Origin: Ceratodon purpureus
Taxonomy: Eukaryota; Streptophyta; Bryopsida; Pseudoditrichales; Ditrichaceae
Direction: 5' to 3'
NCBI GenBank assembly: GCA_014871385.1
Contig: CM026426.1
Coordinates: 38,781,799 to 38,845,798 of the forward strand
DNA length: 64,000 bases
How positions within the stretch are numbered: the stretch's first letter is position 1; the number at the start of each line of letters is the position of its first letter. The notes beneath the pieces are model-generated. The model was given only the letters and a program-made list of their open reading frames with translations, was not told where the DNA came from and ran no database searches. Both the position numbers and the translations under genes were made by a program. Positions 55,666 to 64,000 of this stretch are shown piece by piece.

Positions 55666-57416
55666 TTTCTTCAACGTCTACAACCTTGCTGTAGTTCTAA
55701 AAGCAGAAGTTTATGGAGCGGAATCGTAACAGCGTGGAAGCTGATAGGAGGCGTATATCGTTCAAGTCAAGGACAGCGGAGGCACTACAACGTCAATGAA
55801 AACAAGGTGAGTGTCTTCTGCCATTCTGTGGTATCATTTTCTGGGGTGAATTTCCCATCGCATGCATAACTTAGACTGAACTGCGAGTGAAATTAGAAGT
55901 TTTTCTACATCATCTGCTTCATGTGAACCGTCACGCACATGTCAATTTAGAGTGAGCTGTAGTTCTTCCAAGACCTCGTTTATCGGTGACTGCGAGGTTA
56001 TTAGTTTCCCCAACCCGACTTCTGGAGATAGCGACTCTAACGATCCATTTTCGAGAGTCCCAAAATTGTGCGGATACAGTTCAAATGGAGTCGATTCTTT
56101 TGGGAGGTAATGGATTCACAATTACGAGATCTTCTAAAGTGTATCAGTGAGAGAAGCGAAGTGTTCCACCTGTTCTCTTGAATTACTTTCTTCATTCACT
56201 TGCTTATCATCAAAATCATTTCGTTGTGGCGCTGTTGGCAATGACTGCTATTACTTGATGAAATCAGGTCACGGCATTTCGATGTTGGCGATGATCGGTG
56301 TTGGCGGATTGGTCTTCTTTGGTTGGAGGTGATTTCAGAATCACATGTTGGAGGCAGCGAATTCATCAGGGTATTGGTCTTCACATAATTCACTTCGCTC
56401 TGTTATGACTTCCTTCCCAGTCATTTCTGTCCATGTTCTGAATTGGTTTGACAAAAGCGGAATATGACGGACTGAATATAGTATTACACAACCTCTTTTA
56501 ATCAGATTATCGATTAAGTTTTATATGTACTATGATTGACGCAATCTGGGATTTATTTATTTCATGATTCAACAAATGCAGGTACTGAGTAGGAAGCAGT
56601 GGCGCTTTCTGACGGTGATACGCCGAACTCAGAGTCACACGGTGCCACTTCTAATTGTATGACTGCTGTAACGTTTCAATACGTTTCCAACGATTCTAGA
56701 ATGTACTGTGAGTACCTCTTCTCACCACCGCTGTCCTCACATCAAGTAAGGACGATTGTCGAATTCGGTTCCATTTAAATATCTAAATGTAAAACCACAG
56801 AAAGTCAATTGTTATCTCTTGAGAAATCGTTTTGCTTCATTTAACAGGAATGGATGTATCGTAGCAGTAACAGATACTATTGATGAACTGGCAGAATATA
56901 CTCGTACGGAAGATTGAGTTACAAGTATTTCCGCACGACGCAAGAGGATAACATGTTCGCAATGAGACTTCAATAAGAGTTTCTGAACTCTGTATCCAGG
57001 TTTGTAATCGCTAATACTTACCTAATTTTGACATATCAATGTACAAATCTGGTCTGTTTATAGGATTTTAATGACGCATTGATGAGGCGACAGATATCTT
57101 CCAAATGACGTGCTAGGTAGCAACATCTTAAGCAACGTCACTAAGAAGGTGTGTTCATGTTTAGTCCAACTGTTCAATCAGAGGTTGTAAGATTAAAAAC
57201 AGTTTCAATTTAGGAGAACACAAAGGATGATTAATGGATACATGTTACTCCGTTTCACTTGTCATTTCCTTCTAGACGAAAACAATGGACTTCACATTCT
57301 TCTATGAGTTCCTCTTCATTTATAAATATTGAGATAGATAAACTTTTTTACAGCGATCAAACACATGAATCTACAATCATTAATGAATTCTTTTTGCCCA
57401 GTGTAGACTTCTCAGC
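55666..57416. promoter_or_regulatory. Shared 5' region of the two divergent CACTA-2 genes
   Basis: This 1.75-kb stretch separates the start of the TNPA-like gene (minus) from the start of TNP2 (plus). It has no supported frame. A single bidirectional control region, or two promoters back to back, is expected here. I could not point to a specific TATA box with confidence. Confidence 0.45.
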
Positions 57417-57980
57417 ATGGCAGAGCGGCTATCTATTTCCGACCCTCGCCGTATCAAAGCAAGAGATGACAAACTATGGGTGCGGGAGAAGAAGCGGGCT
57501 GCTATGTATGGGTTTCCCAGAATTCAATGTCCCTGCACCCTCCATAAGGGGACTGGACACTGCTTTAAATGGGATGAAGTTGAAAAACACTTGTACCTTC
57601 ACGGGAGATCACCTGATTGCAGGACCTGGCACGGTCCAGGAGATCCGGACTCCTCCGACGAGGAGTGGGAGGAGTAGTTTACAATGCAGAATAAGCAATC
57701 GGCCTCTTCTCCTGCAGAGCGAGATAATGGAGTACAGATACGGACAATGATGCAACACATTTACCAAGAAGTTGAAAACATAGCAGCAACAGAGAAAAGA
57801 CTGGACCGGACTACAATGGATGCCTTGGAAACTTCAGACAATATCATCAACGCCAACGTAGAGGAGAATACACCATCTATTAATGAAGATGGTGACCGCT
57901 GTGAAAACGTATCTACTAGTACTCGACATTGCGATCCAGATGCTCTAGGAAATCAGGGTAACATACGTTCGCATACGGAG
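57417..57980 (+). CDS. TNP2 exon 1: transposase-associated domain
   Basis: It starts MAERLSISDPRRIKAR. The domain shows IQCPCTLHKGTG, then VEKHLYLHGRSPDCRTWHGP, i.e. the CPC...HLYxxG...W-x-x-HG pattern of the transposase-associated family. A TAG at 57675 follows the acidic SSDEEWEE stretch; after it the same frame continues to the donor ACGGAG|GTATGC. The exon part after the TAG is a helical linker. Confidence 0.7.
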
Positions 57981-60900
57981 GTATGCTTTCCCCGTGAGAT
58001 CATAAATGCAGCATTTTTCAAATTCATATGTGGAATGTGCGATTCTGTACAAGCGTTTGTTTTAATGCATTTTCCCTTCGTTGACTTCAATAAATGTGTG
58101 ACTGTCTTCTACAGGGACTTCAGTTCCAGTCCATGGACGAAGAGAGAGTGAGAGACTCTAAAGCGTTAGAAGAGGCTGTTCGTCACCTGTACCAGGGATC
58201 ATGCAACTCGAAGCTAGGAGCAACCATAATGTTGGTTAACGTAGTCGCCACGCACCCAGGAATCACGGAAAGAGCTGCGGACGATATATTCACTACAGTG
58301 AAGAGTCTACTTCCACCGGATAACTGCTTGCCGTCGTCACTGTACCAAGCCAAGACCTTGACAAAACGACTTGGCCTCGACTTCAAAAACATAGATGGTT
58401 GTCCGAACGGGTGCGTGCTCTATGACCAACCAGAAACAATTAATCTCGACCGATGTCCTACCTGCAGCGCTCAACGGTATAAGGACATGTTCAACACATG
58501 CAGACCATTGAAGGTGCTCAGATTCTTCCCCCCTACTCCACGGCTACAGAGATTTTTCAGAATCCCTGTCTTGTCGAAACTGATGAGGTGGCATAAGGAG
58601 AACGAGAGCACAGATGGTAGAGCCAGGTATCCCGCAGACTCAATGGCATGGAAGGCGTTGGATACCATGGACCCAGCTATATTTGATACAAAGGGATTTG
58701 GTGAAGAAGTTACCGATGTACGTCTCCAGATATCGTGCGACGGAATATGCCCATTCAAGCTGCACAAGTCTACATGGTCAGCCTGGCCGGTTATTGCCAC
58801 GATCCTGAATTTGCCGCCATGGTTAATCACGAAGAAATTCTTTACTATTCTAACTCTACTCATCCCAGGCAGATCACAGGTTCCCTTCGAATATTTCAAT
58901 GTATGGCTACGGCCGTTGATTGATGAGATGAAGGTTTTATGGGATGGTGTTCCATCGTATGCTGTCTTGAGAGAAGAGGGAGATCGACACTTTAGGCTGA
59001 GAGCTGCAGTTTTATACACAACCCATGATTTTCCGGGTTATGGCACTGTTTCCGGCACTTCTCACCAAGGCTTTGTGGCCTGTCCTCCTTGCGGTCCCCA
59101 GCTTCGAGGACGCTACGCTCACGAGAGTAGAAAATTAACGTACAGGGACGCTCGACGGTGGTTGAGGCCGGATCACTACCTCCGGACAGAAGGGTACAAC
59201 TCATTGTTCGATGGACTCCCAGAGGATAGAATGCGACTTGTTCCTGTAACACCAGCGCAGCAGCGTTCTGCGCTGCATCGGTACCATGCCTGGCTTGGAA
59301 GACGTGGACGACGAACTCCTTGTCAAGAGCACACTTCTCAGCAGCAGGCGAGATCGCAAGCAGCCACTGGTGAAGCGAATGCATCTTCTTCACATGGTAA
59401 TTCGTCTCTAAATGCAGCAGCTTCTACTGTGCGCGAACGTTCCAAAACACGTGGACGAACTATGTCGAAGAAGACGACTAGGAGGAAACGTTCATCACCA
59501 GATCCTTCAAAAGTGGATGGCGTCAAACGGAGCAGCATATTCAGTGAATTACCGTATTGGGAGGTCAGTTACGTTTTTTTTAATTATCGTATATCATTTT
59601 TTAATCCCCCTTTCTGGAAGAAAGTTTTGTTGTGATATATGAAGTGCGAATCAGACAGTCTGCCTCGATGGTCTTGTGTATTGGAGAATAGGACCGAAAA
59701 CTTATTTGAAGGTGATCCGAGATCTGCTAAACAAACTTTTTCAGAGTTGGAAAAAATGACATGTTGTGGTTGGTTCTGTATTTCTTAATTGAACTAATCG
59801 ATATTGTTCCAACGTAACTCTGCATAGAAAAAGCTTGGTATGATTGTTTGTTGCCTCTTTGATTCAAATCTTTTCATTATTAATTCTTTTTTAACTAAAA
59901 TGAACAATTTCATTTTAGATTACTGTCAGACATGTGGGCATACGTGTAAATGATTTACATGAAGTACACAGTTTGGTTAAGGAATATGCCCATTCTTCCT
60001 CCAATTCAGTGATTGTCACTGGCCTATGGTAGTAATGCGGTGAATCCGCTGGTTAATGAAATGGATTTGTAAAAGTTATAATCTTATACGAGAATGAATA
60101 CTGCGAGACTTAATTTCTTCCCAAAACACACTGATATTTTGAGAGACATTCCTCGTTTATAAGTGTATCAATATCTCTTAAGGGTCACTCTGTTCAGGTT
60201 TGTATGATTGAGTCAAGTGAATGTTTTGAACTTTCACATGTGAAATCCGGTTTACTCTAAGTCAGTTGGCTTACTGGGGTACAATTCATCTTCGCTGCCG
60301 TATAACATGTTTTTTCCTCACTTTACAGTACATGTGCCACAGGACACTAAGAATTCGATGTAACAGAATTTTATGTATGATTTAAATTTTCTGTTGCTCG
60401 ATTCATCTTGCTTCATGGCATCATGTTTTAACGGACTGTGCTTTCGTTTGCAGCATCTACTGATACGGAACACATTGGATATCATGCACTGCGAAAAAAA
60501 CTTTGCTGAGAACCTTCTTAAGACAATATGTGGCTGTAAGGAGAAGGACTCTGTATAAGTCCGAAGAGATATGCAGAGGGAGGGAATTCGAAGACATTTA
60601 TGGATGGTACGAGACCCAAGAAACTCCTCTAGGATGTTGAAGCCGGTGGCGAATTACGTTCTTACAGCAAAGGAGTTTGATACATTCTGTACCAGGTTAG
60701 AGAACTTAAAAGTCCCCTCCGAATACTGTTCAGAGTTAGGTGGCCACATTAGAAACAAAAAATTCAGTGCTCTGAAATCGCATGATTACCATATACTAAT
60801 GCAGACTTTGATTCCTCTGGCTCTGAGGGGGCTTATGGAGCCCAAAACCCGGATGGCTATAATGAGATCCTGCAGAATATTCAGACGACTATGTTGCAAG

Positions 60901-62906
60901 GTCTGGGATCCGGCACAGACAGAAAACTTACGAGAGGATGTGGCAGAAACCATGTGCCTCATGGAGATCACTTTCCCCCCTGCCTTTTTCAACATCATGT
61001 CGCATCTACCATTTCATCTAGTTGATGAACTTGTAGTTCTAGGTCCTACTCAGGTTAGGTGGATGTACCCTATTGAGAGGAACATGATGACTCTGAAAAA
61101 TCATGTGAAAAATAGGGCTCGCCCTGAAGCATCGATTGCGCATGGTTATCTGATGGAGGAGACAATGGGATTTGCTACGTCATATATGCATGGATTCGAC
61201 GTGGTGAGGAGGCGGGTGTGGGACGCAGATCCGGAAGATTGTGAAGAATTCGAAGTTCTTCAGGGTGCTCCAGTGAATATTACGCTGACAAGAGCAGAAC
61301 GTGATACTCTGCACAAATTTGTCATCAGAAACAACACGCTCACTGCTGCTTACTACAGGTAAGTTGTCCGCCACTTCTGACCACGGACTCTCTCTGAAGA
61401 TATGTGTTTTCATGCTTATTCCTACAAATGATTCCCACTCCTGTAGTTCTCTCGCGAAACAAATAGATGCGTGGGTACTGTACCCTGCGAATCCATTGTC
61501 CGATTGTCATCTAGAAGAAATTGAAAACATTATTTTTTTTAAAGATTTCTGCCGAACTATCCTGACTACTCCAGTGTTTACTCTGTGTTTCAGTATTCAG
61601 AGTATCTGTTAATGGTAGATTGCGTCGTCAAAGTATTAAAGGACCGTTATCCTGCTGCAGTATTACCGTTTTCTTTTATTCTACTAGATATCGTTGATGT
61701 GCCTGGGTCGTCGTTGTAGACTTCTGCGTAAATTCAAGATGACGATTTATGTAGACCGAGACACATTCATGTGTTAACGGTAATGTAAACTCAGATCTAC
61801 AGTTACTTTTAATTTTTCTAAAGCCTGTGGAAAGACTGACGCCTACAGGATATAGTTGTTTGTGTCGATGAAGACTACAGGGTAGTCGAATGTTCAATCA
61901 TATTACGTTGGATATTCTTTTACTGGGAACTAATTGCTTTGTATCAATTATTCGAAGTAGATTATTTTGAAAAAACCGTTTAGTCGAGCTTAGTAAGTCA
62001 CAGTGGATGAAGACTTCCGAGTGGTATCACCTTAATTGTGCAACGGTTTTGTCCAGGAAGTTAGGATACTCTGTTGTGCGGACGTGCACTAAACACTCCT
62101 GAGATATACTATTTTGCACAGAATGGGAAGAGGACTGTCATAATGCTGGAAGTACTATAGTTCCTGTGGAAGACTGGATGAGAAGAAAAATTCACTCTTT
62201 GAGTCTTGACTTGTTCGATCCAAATGAGGCTGACCTTCTTCTACTTTCGAATCCTCCATTGCTAACATGCAAACGATATTCGAAAATGAAAGCTTACGGG
62301 AATCATTGGAGAGTGGAGGATGAGGTGAGCAGCTCCTGGACAAATTATGACTGCGGAGTGGCCTGCTTTGAAGCGAGTGACCACGTCGTGCGTTCCGGTG
62401 TAGACTATGTGGGCATTTTACAGGACATTATTGTTCCAGATTATGGTGATTTAAATACACAAGTGATCATCTTCTCATGTACCTGGAAGAAGAGAACCGA
62501 CAACCATAACAACAGCACCTACGTTCGTGATGGAGACGGCTTTTTAGTAGTCAACTTCAAGCACAACATCCCGAAGTCCGTTGATCCATACGCTTTCCCT
62601 AGTCAGTGCACACAGGTGTTTTTCTCAGACGATGACCTTCGACCTAAAGGTTCACAGTGGAAAGTGGTTCTTAGGAAGGAAGCTAGAGGAAGGCGAAAGG
62701 TAGAAGAAGATGACGATCTGTTCATAGCCACCAACGCGTCTGTGATGGGGGGACTGGTATCCGGAAGTTCACTGTTAAACCAATCAGTTGAACCTAATCT
62801 AACGGGAGCTATAGTCCTCAACGACGTTGATAATGCCATAGCAATGCAGGGTTTTGATGATGATGCTACAAACACAGTTAGAGGAAAAAGGAAACGGCGT
62901 ACATAG
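57417..62906 (+). CDS. TNP2-type CACTA transposase gene of CACTA-2
   Basis: Exons 57417-57980, 58115-59563, 60454-61358 and 62122-62906 carry, in order, the transposase-associated zinc-finger-like domain, the TNP2 catalytic-type domain, DUF4218 and DUF4216, the full set and order of plant CACTA transposases. The first two introns (57981-58114 and 59564-60453) keep the reading phase. In-frame stops occur at 57675 (TAG) and 60556 (TAA), and the junction between 61358 and 62122 is not resolved; an extra small exon near 61594 is likely. The protein cuts at the CACTA termini in the nucleus together with the TNPA-like protein. The copy is probably inactive as it stands. Confidence 0.82.
58115..59563 (+). 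CDS. TNP2 exon 2: TNP2 domain
   Basis: Acceptor TTCTACAG, phase 0, 483 codons without a stop. Motifs in order: CPNGCVLYDQ, CPTCSAQRYKDMF, KVLRFFPPTPRLQRFFRIP, MRWHKENES with DGRARYPADSMAWKALD, VRLQISCDGICPF (the TDGxxPF equivalent), WPVIATILNLPPW, LTLLIPG, NVWLRPLIDEMKVLWDGV, LRAAVLYTTHDFPGYGTVSG and GFVACPPCGPQL. The acidic residues in the SCDG, PLIDE and THDFPGYG motifs are all present. The end of the exon is a basic, serine-rich linker (RGRTMSKKTTRRKRSS) and SELPYWE. Confidence 0.85.
60454..61358 (+). CDS. TNP2 exon 3: end of TNP2 and DUF4218
   Basis: Acceptor GTTTGCAG. It begins HLLIRNTLDIMHCEKNFAEN, the conserved RHNLDVMHxEKNV motif. One TAA follows EKDSV at 60556. DUF4218 then reads LKSHDYHILMQTLIPLALRG, ETMCLMEITFPPAFFNIMSH, LVVLGPTQVRWMYPIERNMM and KNRARPEASIAHGYLMEETM. 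It ends at TACTACAG|GTAAG. Confidence 0.82.
62122..62906 (+). CDS. TNP2 last exon: DUF4216
   Basis: Acceptor TTTGCACAG. It reads WEEDCHNAGSTIVPVEDWM, then the domain: NYDCGVACFEASD, VDYVGILQDIIVPDYG, VIIFSCTWKKRTDN, GFLVVNFKHNIPKSVDPYAF, and CTQVFFSDDDL, which are the conserved blocks of DUF4216 (VDYYGxLxDIIELxY, VVLFKCDW, PFxLASQAxQVFY). An acidic tail and a basic end (RGKRKRRT) follow, a possible nuclear signal. Confidence 0.82.
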
Positions 62907-64000
62907 CGGAGATAAAGGCTATGTAACAGTAGACATAGTGAACTCAAGATAAGCAGGTGAGAGCATCTAATCTCAATGTTTAATGCCCTGATAACTGTAT
63001 AAATTATTTACGTTGTAAGCTTGAATTTGGCTTTCTACTCAATTTCAGTGAAATTGTACTTAATGTTTCCTTTTCACCGTACAGTACATGTTATATTTCC
63101 CACTTATGTAATAGAACAAGTGGAGGTAAAATGGCTTTCGTCAAAGTCGACTTAGTGACGTACATACTGTTTTGATCGTGATAAATTTATCATTTTTATT
63201 TCAAACACCTGTTGAATGATACTCAGATTGCTTTGAATACAGGAACTACTGCGGAGGTCAAACAACATCGCAATAGCGCAGTCTGCTACGAGGTAAGCCT
63301 TGCGTCATCTCCTCTGTGCAACAGACTTACAAAACTTCGAGTCTATATGGTCAGTACAAGTATTTGATGTTTCTTGATTTATATTGTTCGGATTAGACAA
63401 AGTAATTCATTGAGTAAAGCGAAATGTTCCACCTCTTCGTCATTTACTTAACTTCAGTAGAAAAAGAGTTGACATAATGTCATCGGAATATACGTTGTCA
63501 CTGTATATTTAAGAAATTTGTTATGGAAGTGGACGTCGGACTGTCTCTTAATACTTATCCAGTAGTCACGAGTCTGCGATTGTTGTTTACTGTAAACCAG
63601 ACGGTACATACTGTTTAAGACGAATCTGACATATATATTTTACTGGAACACCGACTTTATCTTTTTAATTGAGCTTACATTGATAATTTGGAACACTGTA
63701 CTCTACATTGTGAGGAAAAAAACAAAAAAAAACAGTCGATGGTGTATTTGTTCTCGAGCAAGGGTAAAACATGAGATGCTATGATCTCTGTTTTTGACAA
63801 TTACGCTAAGTTCTGAAGTTTTTTTCCGACGACGTTGTTTATCTTCAGAGAACCATATGAGTATACGTGGAAACTGATATTTTGTTTCACCGGTGAAATG
63901 TATGTACCGACAGCGCTATGTTTTTTATTCATCGGCGTACGTAGTGCATTCGTATTTGAACTGGCACAATCAAATGGCTGGCCTTATCCTTTATGCTATA
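62907..64000. other. CACTA-2 sequence after TNP2
   Basis: AT-rich, no frame over 60 codons. It should be the 3' untranslated part or lead towards the right subterminal region. GGTCATTCC words like those of the left end are not seen, so the right terminus is probably some distance beyond the window. Confidence 0.45.

Larger units (their letters stand above)
49848..64000 (+). mobile_element. CACTA-2, large two-gene CACTA transposon (right end outside window)
   Basis: The left end is CACTAGTAGAATCC, inserted into LTR-E after GGT (the expected 3-bp target site). Right behind it are subterminal repeats. Two genes follow: a TNPA-like gene on the minus strand (55665 to 50729) and a TNP2 transposase gene on the plus strand (57417 to 62906). 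No right TIR was seen before 64000, so at least 14.15 kb of the element lies here. It carries at least three in-frame stops in its genes, so this copy may be defective, though most exons are well preserved. It is the youngest insertion in the 37-50 kb stack. Confidence 0.85.

Noticed and set aside
57665-57690. A 16-base GT...AG intron that would bypass the TAG at 57675
   Set aside because: Far below any known intron length and it would change the reading frame of the following exon.

Overview
The window looks like nuclear DNA of a streptophyte with a large, repeat-rich genome. The evidence is plant-type CACTA transposases with introns, Ty3-type gag with a tRNA-Asp-like primer site, long AT-rich spacers and no operons. 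From the general look of the proteins I would guess a charophyte alga such as Chara; that is inference. I see no complete, clearly cellular housekeeping gene and no rRNA or confident tRNA gene. Almost everything recognisable is a mobile element or an element-like gene in some state of decay.

0-5.4 kb: a long-LTR fossil (LTR-A) carrying a protein-coding frame, split by a 2,421-bp non-autonomous CACTA element (CACTA-1) with clear ends and a CAC target duplication. 5.4-8.2 kb: a degenerate spliced gene on the minus strand, function unknown. 8.6-9.8 kb: an A-rich tandem satellite. 10.4-14.7 kb: a gag-only LTR element fossil with a polypurine tract and part of a 3' LTR. 17.9-30.9 kb: two oppositely oriented copies of an unrecognised large element (element X), more than 99% identical over 1.6 kb, bracketing degenerate gene fragments and a 400-bp relative that contains a tRNA-like B box. 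31-34.9 kb: AT-rich and purine-rich spacer, a 36-G homopolymer, a small inverted gene duplication and a gag zinc-knuckle remnant.

35-50 kb is a stack of insertions. An old CACTA transposase gene (CACTA-3, minus strand) was hit by a 3,656-bp solo LTR (LTR-C, target duplication CATTG) and, about 300 bp away, by a related element whose two LTR copies (D and E) now face each other around a gag gene. A third copy (LTR-B) lies at 35.3-37.1 kb and holds a 740-bp TIR element. These LTRs are unusual: each carries its own frame behind its own TATA box, plus a second TATA-like box for the genomic transcript.

49.85-64 kb: a large CACTA element (CACTA-2) inserted into LTR-E and running past the window end. 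It has a TNPA-like regulator gene on the minus strand (Transposase_24 and DUF8039-type regions) and a TNP2 transposase gene on the plus strand (transposase-associated, TNP2, DUF4218 and DUF4216 regions). The two genes are divergent and share a 1.75-kb intergenic region. Several exon junctions can be placed with matching reading phase.
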